A DNA stretch of 64,000 nucleotides from Methylophilaceae bacterium (GTDB lineage Bacteria > Pseudomonadota > Gammaproteobacteria > Burkholderiales > Methylophilaceae). This document shows positions 15,816 through 24,665 of this stretch, piece by piece. The notes under the pieces were generated by a model. The model ran no database searches. It was not told the origin of the DNA and saw nothing but the letters and a program-made list of their open reading frames with translations. Made by a program: the position numbers and the translations under genes. The stretch spans positions 1-64,000 of the forward strand of contig CAJPFK010000018.1 in assembly GCA_905339275.1 (NCBI GenBank), given 5' to 3'. The first letter of the stretch is position 1, and each line of letters opens with the position of its first letter.

Positions 15816-16712
15816 TCAAAGGCTCTTGCGTGCCATTTCAAAAGCAGACAAGAAGTCGAAATAATGTTTCTTGTCCACCTCCAGCATCTGCCTGAGCAGA
15901 TTATGCTGGGTTCTGTATTTCACATTGCCGATTGCCAAGGCGCCGATACCGAAGGCGCCGGTCCCTTCGATGGCCACGCCATCGGCATACACATCGACGC
16001 CTTCCGCCCCGGTTGGAGGCACGGCATTCACGTCGGCCACCACTTTCAGCCTGGCGGAAGCTGCCATTTGCGCCAGCGTGATCACGCGCACGCCTGCGGC
16101 AGCGCAGCAAAGCGCAATATCGGTATTTTTCAGCAATTCCGTCTTGAGCGCCTCGCTGCTGCCATCCACGCAGGCGATTTCAATGTCGTAGCGCTTTTTA
16201 TAGGATGCCGCCTTATCTTCCACATCGGTCATGGCGCGATGCGCGACCATTTCCACCTCCGCCCCGTACTTGGCCGCGATCACTGCGGTACAGCCGCCGA
16301 CGGGCCCCGTGGCGCCAAAAATACTGACCTTACGCCCGGCCAGATCGCCGCCGAAATGCTTTTTAAGGTGTTGCTCGACTTTTGCCATCATTCCCGCCGC
16401 CGTGGTAAATGCGCCGGACGGGTCGGCAAATACCGAGATTTCAAACGGCGGCACCATGGATTCGCGTGCCGTTGCCAGCATATCCATCGCCACATCGATA
16501 TCGCGGCCGCCGATAAAAATACTTTCGCGTTTCACGCCGCTGGGGCTGCGCGAGAAAATAGCATCCTGCACCAGGCCCATCACCTCTTTAAGCTCGACGC
16601 CCGTGTAAGGCATGATTTTTTCGAACCCGGCATCGTAAGCCATGTTGACATCGAAAGGGCTGGCATTCTTGGCCGCCGTGATCAAATGCAGAATCGATAC
16701 TTTTTTATCCAT
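15816..16712 (-). CDS. mtdB: NAD(P)-dependent methylene-tetrahydromethanopterin dehydrogenase
   Basis: 298 residues. N-terminal substrate domain with NMAYDAGFEKIMPYTGV, then a Rossmann domain GRKVSIFGATGPVGGCTA and ADVNAVPPTGAEGVDVYADG. These are MtdA/MtdB features; placement in the H4MPT operon beside mch favours MtdB. It oxidises methylene-H4MPT to methenyl-H4MPT, the first dehydrogenase step after formaldehyde condensation. AAGGTG lies 6 nt before the ATG. It follows mptG by 97 nt, so a secondary promoter in that gap is possible. Confidence 0.93.
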   Translation of the reverse strand: MDKKVSILHLITAAKNASPFDVNMAYDAGFEKIMPYTGVELKEVMGLVQDAIFSRSPSGVKRESIFIGGRDIDVAMDMLATARESMVPPFEISVFADPSGAFTTAAGMMAKVEQHLKKHFGGDLAGRKVSIFGATGPVGGCTAVIAAKYGAEVEMVAHRAMTDVEDKAASYKKRYDIEIACVDGSSEALKTELLKNTDIALCCAAAGVRVITLAQMAASARLKVVADVNAVPPTGAEGVDVYADGVAIEGTGAFGIGALAIGNVKYRTQHNLLRQMLEVDKKHYFDFLSAFEMARKSL

Positions 16713-16809
16713 TTACTCACCTTGATATTCTTAAGTGTTCCCCACCCAACTGAATTTTCAGCGACATTCACTGCTTTGGGCAACTGTTACTTATACAAAA
16801 TCCATACAA

Positions 16810-17787
16810 TCAGCTAACGTCACGCAATATACCGCCTCGGTTTCGTCCCTTGCAGAGCAGGAACGACAAATGCCTTTCCCCGGAAAACCCGGCTTGCAGC
16901 GCTTGCAGGTACTCGTCGGCCTGCGCCTGGCTGGGCAATACGGCAAACCCGGTCGGGCCCCAGGAGCTCTGGCCGAAACAGGCCACGCCCTGCCGGCCCA
17001 GCCATTCAAGCACCGACGCGACACGGGCGCTGGCATAACGGCCGCCTTGAACAGGCGCAAAATAATCCCCGGTACGCTCCTGCAATTCACGTATTGCCGC
17101 ACCGAAGGCATTCAAATCATGTTCCGCCAATGCCGGCAGCGCCTGCATCAGTACCCGCCGGCAAAGCTCGGCAGAAGTATCGGCAGGAAACTCCGCCAGC
17201 GTGCGGAATGCTTCCGCTTCTTCAGAACCATGCACTCCTATATCGGCAGAATCGAAAATTAATATAATCCGCCACTCTTCGGGAAAATCGGCACGCGCGA
17301 TGACCGGCGGAACCAGTGTCTGCGCACCCCGCCCGCCATCGATCACCACGCCGCCTTCCGCAAAAGTGCCCAGCCCGATGCCTGAACGCGCACCGCGCTC
17401 CGTTAACAAGGCAACATCCTGCAGGATCAATCCAAGCTGGTAGAGTTTATTCAGCGCAAGGCCGACCGCGAGCGACATCTGGGTGCCGGACCCCAGCCCG
17501 GAGTGTTCGGGGATCACCTCGGCCATCTGCATATGCATGCCGCCGTTGAGCTTGAGCGCCCCGGCGATTTTCTCGGCCACATGCACGGCACGCACGGCAC
17601 CCGGCCCTTCGGCGGAAAACCCATGGCTACGCCATGCAGTGAGTACGGTGCTGGGCCGGTCCAGCGAAACGCCGATACTGCCGAATCGCCTGCCCAGGCC
17701 GCCATTCAAATCGAAGAACCCCATGTGCAGCCTTGCCGTCGTCGATACATGGACAGCTTCCTGCAGGATGGGATCGGTCAAGGACAT
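16810..17787 (-). CDS. mptG: Beta-ribofuranosylaminobenzene 5'-phosphate synthase
   Basis: About 325 residues of the GHMP-kinase-like fold. STTARLHMGFFDLNG is at the N-terminus and the ATP-loop-like motif is PEHSGLGSGTQMSLAVG. The enzyme condenses 4-aminobenzoate with PRPP, the first committed step of methanopterin synthesis. ATG 17787 is chosen because conserved sequence begins shortly after; an in-frame ATG at 17829 would add 14 residues, and neither has a clear ribosome site. It is the first gene of the leftward C1 operon, divergent from fhcBADC across a gap of about 300 bp. Confidence 0.88.
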   Translation of the reverse strand: MSLTDPILQEAVHVSTTARLHMGFFDLNGGLGRRFGSIGVSLDRPSTVLTAWRSHGFSAEGPGAVRAVHVAEKIAGALKLNGGMHMQMAEVIPEHSGLGSGTQMSLAVGLALNKLYQLGLILQDVALLTERGARSGIGLGTFAEGGVVIDGGRGAQTLVPPVIARADFPEEWRIILIFDSADIGVHGSEEAEAFRTLAEFPADTSAELCRRVLMQALPALAEHDLNAFGAAIRELQERTGDYFAPVQGGRYASARVASVLEWLGRQGVACFGQSSWGPTGFAVLPSQAQADEYLQALQAGFSGERHLSFLLCKGRNRGGILRDVS

Positions 17788-17980
17788 AAAGGTAAACTTC
17801 GGATGCGGACTGGTAATAAAAAGCATCATTGTATCGCAGCAGGCAACGCTTTAGATAACCTGCCGTTCTTTTGTTTTATGGGCCGCAGCTCCATGCACAG
17901 CCGGCTTCGATGGCGCAACATGCTTTAGTCCAATCGCTATAAATGCTAGAATTGGTGCGCTTTCATGGTGTTATTCCGCC

Positions 17981-18010
17981 TTGACCATAGTTTCATGTCG
18001 CTTGCATAAT
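17981..18010 (+). promoter_or_regulatory. Probable sigma70 promoter of fhcBADC
   Basis: TTGACC (17981-17986), 18-nt spacer and CATAAT (18005-18010) lie about 80 nt before the fhcB start in the 17788-18088 divergent gap. A second weaker match (TTTAGT, 17 nt, TAGAAT) ends at about 17951. I saw no clear promoter for the opposite mptG operon in the gap. Confidence 0.5.
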
Positions 18011-18088
18011 CCATGGGGAAATACCCAACATAAAGCACCGTGTGGCCCATAAAATAAAAACACAAACGGTTTGATGAGAGAGAATGAA

Positions 18089-19426
18089 ATGCAAAGCTCG
18101 GGCAAAAACCAGAATGATTTAAGCAGCACGCCCTCCAACGGCAAGGTTCACGAACATGTCGCCTGCCCGGCCTGCGGCCTTTTATGCGATGACCTCGTCA
18201 TCAGGCAAGGCGCATCGGGCACGCTTGAAGTGACTAAAAACGGCTGTGCCAAAGGCATTCGTTTTTTCGAGCAGCCGCTGCTCGAGTCAAGCCCGCGCGT
18301 TGCGGGTAAGCCGGTATCGCTGGAAACCGCTGTTGCAAAGGCCGCGGCAATATTGGCGAACTCGAACCAGCCTCTCTTTGCTGGACTCAGCACCGAGGTG
18401 CAGGGCATGCGCGCTGTCATGCGACTGGCCGACAGTATCGGCGCAACGCTGGACCACATGAATTCTTACAGCAGCCTGAGAAATACACTGGTTGTGCAAA
18501 ACGCAGGCTGGATGGTCACCACGCTGACAGAAGTACGCAACCGCGTTGATTTGTTATTGGTGATCGGCACGGATATCGTCAGTTATAACTCCCGTTTCTT
18601 CGAACGGCAGATATGGAATCCCGAAACAATGTTCGGGCAGGATACATCCAGCCGGGAGGTGGTTTACCTTGGCGGCAGGGGCCTGGATACTTCCCACGGC
18701 ATTTCACCCGGCGGTACGAAACCAACCGTGCTGGAATGCGACATTGAGAAATTGCCTGAAGTCACTGCCGCATTGCACGCTTTGGTCGCCGGCAAGAAAT
18801 TATCTGCAGAAACCATCGCCGGCATTCCAACGGATGAACTCGTAAAACTCGCGGCACGCTTGCATGAAGCCAAATACAGCGTAATCGCCTGGGTCAGCAG
18901 TGCGCTGGATTTCCCGCACGCCGAACTCACCGTGCAGAACATCACGGAAACGGTAATCAAGCTCAATGAAAAAACCCGCTCTTCCGGCCTGCCTCTGGGC
19001 GGCAGCGAAGGCGATTACAGCGTCAACCAGACCAGCACCTGGATCAGCGGCTATCCGGTTCGCAATTCATTCAAGCGCGGTTACCCCGAATACGATCCCT
19101 ACCATTTCGACGCCGCGCGCTTGCTGGAATCCGGTGAGGCAGACAGCCTGCTGTGGATCAATAGCTTCAGTCCGGGAAAAGCGCCTCCCGAGACCAAAGC
19201 GCCTGCCGTCGTGCTTGGGCATCCGGCCACTGGGTTTGAACAGGAACCCGATGTTTTCATCCCGGTAGGCATCCCCGGCATCGATCATGCGGGCACGATG
19301 TTCCGTATCGACAGTTCGGTCACCCTCCCCCTGGCCAGGTTACGCCAAAGTACCTTGCCAACCCTGGCCGAGGTCATTACGGCCATTGAAGCGGCAACAG
19401 AATTGGATTCAACACATGCTGATTAA
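18089..19426 (+). CDS. fhcB: Formyltransferase/hydrolase complex subunit B
   Basis: 445 residues from ATG 18089, chosen for GAGAG 7 nt upstream; in-frame ATG 18074 is an alternative. Homologue of formylmethanofuran dehydrogenase subunit B (FwdB/FmdB): CPACGLLCDDL followed by NGCAKG at the N-terminus, and NSYSSLRN. In methylotrophs the subunit no longer supports a redox reaction. The Fhc complex transfers the formyl group from H4MPT to methanofuran and hydrolyses it to formate. First gene of fhcBADC; its end overlaps fhcA by 11 nt. Confidence 0.93.
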   Translation: MQSSGKNQNDLSSTPSNGKVHEHVACPACGLLCDDLVIRQGASGTLEVTKNGCAKGIRFFEQPLLESSPRVAGKPVSLETAVAKAAAILANSNQPLFAGLSTEVQGMRAVMRLADSIGATLDHMNSYSSLRNTLVVQNAGWMVTTLTEVRNRVDLLLVIGTDIVSYNSRFFERQIWNPETMFGQDTSSREVVYLGGRGLDTSHGISPGGTKPTVLECDIEKLPEVTAALHALVAGKKLSAETIAGIPTDELVKLAARLHEAKYSVIAWVSSALDFPHAELTVQNITETVIKLNEKTRSSGLPLGGSEGDYSVNQTSTWISGYPVRNSFKRGYPEYDPYHFDAARLLESGEADSLLWINSFSPGKAPPETKAPAVVLGHPATGFEQEPDVFIPVGIPGIDHAGTMFRIDSSVTLPLARLRQSTLPTLAEVITAIEAATELDSTHAD

Positions 19427-21092
19427 ACTGACTGGCGGCAAAATTTATGATCCTGCGCACCAGGTTGATGGCAAGGTCATGGATATTTACATACGCGATG
19501 GCCGCATCGTCGAACGCCCGCACAACGACGAGAAAATAACGCAGGAATACGATTTGCGCGGCAAGGTCGTAATGGCGGGCGCCATCGACATGCACACCCA
19601 TATCGGCGGCGGCAAGGTCAACATCGCACGCATGATGCTGCCGGAAGACCATCGCGCCGACCCGGTTGCCCACACCGAACATTGCCGAGCCGGCTGCGGA
19701 CATGCCGCGCCTTCGACGCTGACGACCGGCTATCGCTACGCCGAAATGGGCTACACCGCTGGATTCGAACCGGCAATGATGCCGGTGAATGCGCGGCAGA
19801 CGCACCTTGAAATGGGCGACACGCCGATTATCGACAAGGGCGGTTATGCCATGCTGGGCAGTGATGACTTTTTCCTGCGCATGCTCACCGCCAAACAGGA
19901 CCAGAATGCGATCAATGATTACGTCGCCTGGACCATGCATGCCAGCCAGGCCATCGGCATCAAGGTCGTCAATCCCGGTGGCATCAGCGCCTTCAAGTTC
20001 AACCAGCGCGCGCTCGACCTGGATGAGCAGAATACGCACTACCAGGTATCGCCGCGCGATGTCCTGAAGTCGCTTTCACGCGCCGTGCATGAACTCGGCA
20101 TACCTCACCCGCTGCACGTGCACGGCAACAATCTCGGCGTTCCCGGCAACATGGAAACCACGCTGAAGACCATGGGCGCGGTCGAGGGCTTCCCGGTTCA
20201 CCTCACGCACATCCAGTTCCACAGCTACGGCACCGAAGGCGACCGCAAGTTTTCCTCCGGCGCTGCGGCAATCGCCGAAGCGCTCAACAAGCACAAGAAC
20301 GTATCTGCCGATGTCGGCCAGATCCTGTTCGGCCAGACCGTCACCGCCTCCGGCGACAACATGCGGCAGTTCGCCAACGCGGCCCATGGCAGCCCGAAAA
20401 AGTCGGTTATCATGGACATCGAATGCGATGCCGGCTGCGGCGTCGTGCCGTTCAAATACAAGGACCAGAATTTCGTCAACGCCCTGCAATGGGCCATCGG
20501 CCTTGAAATCTTCCTCCTGGCCGAAGACCCCTGGCGCATTTTCCTGACGACCGACCACCCGAACGGCGCGCCTTTCACCAGCTACCCGCACCTGATCAAG
20601 CTGTTGATGGACAAGAGCTTCCGCAACGAGACCTTTGCCACGCTCAACCTGGATGCGCAGGCCATGAGCACCCTGACCTCGATCGACCGCGAATACAGCC
20701 TGTACGAAATCGCCATCATGACGCGCGCAGGTGCAGCCAGGCTGGTCGGCCTGCACGATCGCGGCCACTTGGGCGTTGGCGCCGGTGCCGACATTACCGT
20801 TTATACGGACAATGCCGACCGCGAAGCCATGTTCGCCAAACCGGATTATGTCTTCAAGGATGGCGAACTCGTCGTCAGGGACGGCAAAGTCGTCAAGGTC
20901 ACCTGGGGCAGCACGCATACGGTGAAGCCCGAGTTTGACCGCGGCATTGAAAAAGACCTGAAAAAGTATTTCGACCAGTATCACACCATCAACATGGAAA
21001 ATTTCAAAGTGCGCGATGACGAAATCGCAGAAAGCGGGCGAGGCAAAGTGATTGTGCAGGAATGCAAGGGACGCCGGGAGAAAACCGAGTGA
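19416..21092 (+). CDS. fhcA: Formyltransferase/hydrolase complex subunit A (formylmethanofuran hydrolase)
   Basis: 558 residues. Begins MLIKLTGGKIYDPAHQVDG; the start ATG 19416 lies within the fhcB end. Amidohydrolase-fold signatures are present: DMHTHIGGG metal ligands near residue 60, HVHGNNLG, and TTDHPNGAPFTSYP. Homologue of FwdA/FmdA; in methylotrophs it hydrolyses formyl-methanofuran to formate. The reading frame extends upstream within fhcB, but homology and overlap place the start at 19416. A 103-nt gap follows before fhcD, longer than elsewhere in the operon. Confidence 0.95.
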   Translation: MLIKLTGGKIYDPAHQVDGKVMDIYIRDGRIVERPHNDEKITQEYDLRGKVVMAGAIDMHTHIGGGKVNIARMMLPEDHRADPVAHTEHCRAGCGHAAPSTLTTGYRYAEMGYTAGFEPAMMPVNARQTHLEMGDTPIIDKGGYAMLGSDDFFLRMLTAKQDQNAINDYVAWTMHASQAIGIKVVNPGGISAFKFNQRALDLDEQNTHYQVSPRDVLKSLSRAVHELGIPHPLHVHGNNLGVPGNMETTLKTMGAVEGFPVHLTHIQFHSYGTEGDRKFSSGAAAIAEALNKHKNVSADVGQILFGQTVTASGDNMRQFANAAHGSPKKSVIMDIECDAGCGVVPFKYKDQNFVNALQWAIGLEIFLLAEDPWRIFLTTDHPNGAPFTSYPHLIKLLMDKSFRNETFATLNLDAQAMSTLTSIDREYSLYEIAIMTRAGAARLVGLHDRGHLGVGAGADITVYTDNADREAMFAKPDYVFKDGELVVRDGKVVKVTWGSTHTVKPEFDRGIEKDLKKYFDQYHTINMENFKVRDDEIAESGRGKVIVQECKGRREKTE

Positions 21093-21195
21093 TGCTTACA
21101 GATTACCATCATCAAACTACGCCAATTAAGGCTGCGTTCATTCATGTTCTCTTCGAGGCTACGCTTACTAATGCTGCGTTCTTTGGAGCCACGGC

Positions 21196-22131
21196 ATGAT
21201 TATCAACGGCGTACAAATCGACGACACCTTCGCAGAAGCATTCAACATGCGCGGCACCCGGGTGATCATCACCGCACAGAACCATAAATGGGCATACAAC
21301 GCAGCCAATGCGATGACCGGCTTTGCCACATCGGTCATCGGTTGCGGTGTGGAAGCAGGAATTGAAAAAGAGTTGAGCCCCGATGAGACGCCTGATGGAC
21401 GCCCCGGCGTTGCCATCCTGATGTTCGCCATGGGCAGCGCGGTCCTGATGAAGCAACTGGAAACCCGTATGGGCCAGTGCATCCTGACCTGCCCGACAGC
21501 GGCTGCCTTCTCCGGGATCGACGGCAAGTCTGAAGAAGTCACGCGCATCAATCTCGGCAAGAACCTGCGCTTCTTCGGCGACGGCTTCCAGATTTCCAAG
21601 CAGTTCGGCGGCAAACGCTACTGGCGCGTGCCGGTGATGGATGGCGAATTCATCACCGAAGAAACCACCGGCATGGTGCGCGCGGTTGGCGGCGGTAATT
21701 TCCTGGTGCTTGCAGAATCCCAGCCGCAAGCGCTCGCCGCTTGTGAAGCCGCGATCGAGGCCATGAAAAAAATCCCGAATGTCATCATGCCTTTCCCCGG
21801 CGGCGTCGTGCGCTCCGGCTCCAAGGTCGGTTCCAAGTACAAATCCATGTTCGCTTCAACCAATGACGCGTTCTGCCCGACACTGAAAGGCCTGACCAGG
21901 ACCGAACTTTCTCCCGATATCGAATCCGTGATGGAAATCGTCATCGACGGCCTGACCGACCTCGATATCCGCAAGGCGACGCGCGTAGGTATTGCGGCAG
22001 CATGCGAACTGGGGGCTGAAAACGGCATCAGGCGAATTTCGGCCGGTAATTATGGCGGCAAACTCGGGCAGTTCCAGTTCCATTTGCGCGACATCATGTC
22101 CGATTCAACATTAGACGGGGTTAAAGCATGA
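21196..22131 (+). CDS. fhcD: Formylmethanofuran:H4MPT formyltransferase, complex subunit D
   Basis: 311 residues, full length for Ftr. Begins MIINGVQIDDTFAEAFNMRGTR in two pieces of the classic Ftr N-terminus. It also has CPTAAAFSG, FFGDGFQISK and FPGGVVRSGSKVGS. It transfers the formyl group between 5-formyl-H4MPT and methanofuran, downstream of Mch. The ribosome site is weak (GGAG 7-8 nt upstream). Its last codons overlap fhcC by ATGA, so the two are coupled. Confidence 0.95.
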   Translation: MIINGVQIDDTFAEAFNMRGTRVIITAQNHKWAYNAANAMTGFATSVIGCGVEAGIEKELSPDETPDGRPGVAILMFAMGSAVLMKQLETRMGQCILTCPTAAAFSGIDGKSEEVTRINLGKNLRFFGDGFQISKQFGGKRYWRVPVMDGEFITEETTGMVRAVGGGNFLVLAESQPQALAACEAAIEAMKKIPNVIMPFPGGVVRSGSKVGSKYKSMFASTNDAFCPTLKGLTRTELSPDIESVMEIVIDGLTDLDIRKATRVGIAAACELGAENGIRRISAGNYGGKLGQFQFHLRDIMSDSTLDGVKA

Positions 22132-22937
22132 GCGCCCTTACCTTCACCCTCAAAATAGAACCGAAGCAGCGCATCGACCTGTCGCCGTTGATTCCCGATG
22201 CGCTTGCCGGCAAATCCGCCGGGGAAATCGGCTCGCTCACCCTTGCATGCGGCAAACGCAATATCCGTGTGGATGAAGCTTTCGCGATCAGCGGCGAAGA
22301 TAGCCAGAACATCGTCATCGAAAACAGCCATGCCAAACTGGATTATATTGGCAGCCAGATGAAAACAGGCGCGATCACGGTAAAAGGCAATGCGGGTTCC
22401 TTCCTGGGTTTCCAGATGCGCGGGGGCAGCATTGCCGTGCACGGCAATGCCGATGCTTATGCCGCAAGCGGACTATCCGGCGGCCTGATTCATATTCACG
22501 GGAACACCGGCGACTTCCTGGCTGCAGCCATTACAGGTGACAGAAAAGGCATGAAAGGCGGTATCGTGATCGTGACGGGGAATGCCGGCGACCGGGTCGG
22601 CGACCAGATGCGGCGCGGCATACTCCTGATTGAAGGCAATGCCGGGCAATACTGCGCTTCCCGCATGCTGGCAGGCACGATCGGCGTGCTCGGCGAAGTC
22701 GGCGCCTATGCAGGGTACGGCATGCGACGCGGTACACTGCTGTTGACCAGGCAACCCGGCCTGCATGCAACCATACAGGACTGCGGCATGCATACCCTGC
22801 CTTATTTGAGCCTGATGATGAAGTCATTTGCCGCATTACCCAGCAAATTTGCCAAAATAGAAACAAACCGCGTGCAACGCTATGCAGGAGACATCGCCAA
22901 CGATGGCAAGGGCGAAATTCTGGTGCTGACCGGCTAG
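22128..22937 (+). CDS. fhcC: Formyltransferase/hydrolase complex subunit C
   Basis: 269 residues with the parallel beta-helix repeat pattern of FwdC/GltB-C-terminal domains: GNAGSFLGFQMRGG, GNADAYAASGLSGG, GNTGDFLAAAITG, GNAGDRVGDQMRRG and GNAGQYCASRMLAG at regular spacing. It is the structural and methanofuran-side subunit of the Fhc complex. ATGA overlap with fhcD. The last gene of the operon; a GC-rich hairpin follows. Confidence 0.95.
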   Translation: MSALTFTLKIEPKQRIDLSPLIPDALAGKSAGEIGSLTLACGKRNIRVDEAFAISGEDSQNIVIENSHAKLDYIGSQMKTGAITVKGNAGSFLGFQMRGGSIAVHGNADAYAASGLSGGLIHIHGNTGDFLAAAITGDRKGMKGGIVIVTGNAGDRVGDQMRRGILLIEGNAGQYCASRMLAGTIGVLGEVGAYAGYGMRRGTLLLTRQPGLHATIQDCGMHTLPYLSLMMKSFAALPSKFAKIETNRVQRYAGDIANDGKGEILVLTG

Positions 22938-22947
22938 AGAATCATTC

Positions 22948-22974
22948 GCATGCCGCCGGCCTGCTGGCGGATGC
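22948..22974 (+). terminator. GC-rich hairpin after fhcC
   Basis: Stem GCAT-CCGCC with GGCGG-ATGC around an 8-nt loop, 11 nt after the fhcC stop. There is no U-run, so it may be an RNA-stabilising hairpin or a Rho-assisted end, not a full intrinsic terminator. Confidence 0.45.
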
Positions 22975-23057
22975 ATTATGGATATCGACCGGCAGTATGT
23001 TTATAGTTTCTTCGGCCCGGTTATAATCCTGATTTGAACGCTCGCCGTACATCCACA

Positions 23058-24023
23058 ATGCCCAAGTACCTCACCGCCGCACTTTACAAGTTCGTCGCCC
23101 TGCACGACTACAGGGATTTGCAGGCGCCGCTCCTGGCCGTCTGTGAAGCCAGGCAGATTACCGGCACGCTGCTCCTGGCCGAAGAAGGCATTAACGGCAC
23201 GATAGCCGGTTTGCCGGATGACATCCGCCATGTGCTTGCGTTTCTGCGCTCGGCGGACATCTTCAGGGGCAGGCTGGCCGATCTCGAACACAAGGAGTCC
23301 TGGACGGAGAAAAAACCTTTCTATCGGCTCAAGGTCAGGCTGAAAAAGGAAATCGTCACGCTGGGCGTGCCCGAGGTCAAACCCAGTGAGATGGCGGGCA
23401 CCTACGTCAAGCCGGAAGACTGGAATGCGCTGATCAGCGATCCCAATGTCATCCTGGTCGATACCCGCAACGACTACGAGGTGGGCATCGGCACCTTTAA
23501 GGGCGCAATCAATCCCAGGACCAGAAGCTTTTCCGAGCTGCCGGATTGGGTCAGAAACGAAGCGGACTTACGCAAAAAACCGAAAGTCGCCATGTTTTGC
23601 ACGGGGGGCATTCGTTGTGAAAAGTCCACCGCCTACATGCGCAGCCAGGGGTTTGAAGAGGTCTACCACCTGCAGGGCGGCATTCTCAAATATCTCGAGA
23701 CCGTGCCGGAGGAACAATCCATGTGGCAGGGTGAATGCTTTGTTTTCGATGAGCGCGTCTCCGTCGGCCACGGCCTCAAGCCCGGAAACTATGAATTCTG
23801 CCGGGCTTGCCGCCAGCCACTGAGCCCGGAAGACCGGCAATCGCCATTATTCGAGCAGGGCATCAGTTGCCCATATTGTCACGGCAAAATCAGCGAGCAG
23901 AAAAAGCAGGCTTTGGCCGAACGGCAAAAACAGATCGAGCTTGCCCAACAACGCAAACAGGTGCATGTCGGCGCCAAATTCACGCCCAGGCGCAAACAGG
24001 CAAAAGAGCGATCGGAAACCTAG
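23058..24023 (+). CDS. trhO: tRNA uridine(34) hydroxylase, rhodanese family
   Basis: 321 residues from ATG 23058 ([13 protein letters not shown]). The N-terminal ferredoxin-like part has [10 protein letters not shown]. The rhodanese domain has the active-site loop [13 protein letters not shown] (catalytic Cys near residue 182). A C-terminal zinc-like CRAC...CPYC motif and a basic tail follow. TrhO (YceA) makes 5-hydroxyuridine at the tRNA wobble position. Stands alone between fhcC and the oppositely oriented yigZ. Confidence 0.92.
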   Translation: MPKYLTAALYKFVALHDYRDLQAPLLAVCEARQITGTLLLAEEGINGTIAGLPDDIRHVLAFLRSADIFRGRLADLEHKESWTEKKPFYRLKVRLKKEIVTLGVPEVKPSEMAGTYVKPEDWNALISDPNVILVDTRNDYEVGIGTFKGAINPRTRSFSELPDWVRNEADLRKKPKVAMFCTGGIRCEKSTAYMRSQGFEEVYHLQGGILKYLETVPEEQSMWQGECFVFDERVSVGHGLKPGNYEFCRACRQPLSPEDRQSPLFEQGISCPYCHGKISEQKKQALAERQKQIELAQQRKQVHVGAKFTPRRKQAKERSET

Positions 24024-24092
24024 CCTCGGTTGTTTGTTCAGAACTGCGGAGCACGGTCAGGCCGTTTTACGAAAAATTCCATACAGCGAAAA

Positions 24093-24659
24093 TCAGCGAA
24101 GCTGGTAACGCGCAACCAGGGCATCTGCATCCTTGACCGGCACGGATGCCCTCACCCTGACATCGGCATCAAAAAATTTATCCAGTAACTTTCCATTGAG
24201 TCTGCCCAGGTCGCGAATGAAGCTATCGAGGCGCGAATATTCCATGCGCAACTGGATTTCCGTCATTTCGACAAAAGGCATGAGCCTGGCTGCATCAATC
24301 GCAAGCTTTGCGGTGCCGCCGTAGGCGCGCGCCAGCCCGCCGGTTCCCAGATTGATGCCGCCATAATACCGAATGACGCCTACACAGACATTGATGAGCC
24401 TCTGCCCTTCGATATGTTGCAGTATGGGCCTGCCTGCCGTGCCGGACGGCTCTCCGGCATCATTCATGCGCTGGACCAGCCCATCCGGCGTTTTCAACTG
24501 GTAGGCAAAAGCCAGATGATGCGCATGTGGATGTTCCGAAGCCATCTTCCTCAGCATCAGCACGACTTCCTTCTCATTCCCGCAATAGGCTGCCAGCGCA
24601 ATAAACCGGGACTTGTTGATGGTCTGCTCCGCAAGGCCGGACTGGGTAATACTTTGCAT
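24093..24659 (-). CDS. yigZ: YigZ/IMPACT family protein
   Basis: 188 residues from ATG 24659; a TTG at 24665 is the alternative. It carries the UPF0029 signature NDAGEPSGTAGRPILQ followed by VIRYYGGINLGTGGLARAYG. C-terminal ferredoxin-like subdomain. The family may bind nucleic acid or ribosome-associated proteins; the bacterial function is not settled. It begins right after the stop of the GGDEF gene, so the two are likely co-transcribed. Confidence 0.9.
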   Translation of the reverse strand: MQSITQSGLAEQTINKSRFIALAAYCGNEKEVVLMLRKMASEHPHAHHLAFAYQLKTPDGLVQRMNDAGEPSGTAGRPILQHIEGQRLINVCVGVIRYYGGINLGTGGLARAYGGTAKLAIDAARLMPFVEMTEIQLRMEYSRLDSFIRDLGRLNGKLLDKFFDADVRVRASVPVKDADALVARYQLR

Positions 24660-24665
24660 ATTCAA

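Noticed and set aside
15099-16817. Rightward open frame of 572 codons
   Set aside because: Antisense to mtdB and the ATP-grasp gene; composition (His/Arg/Gln-rich) is typical of a shadow.
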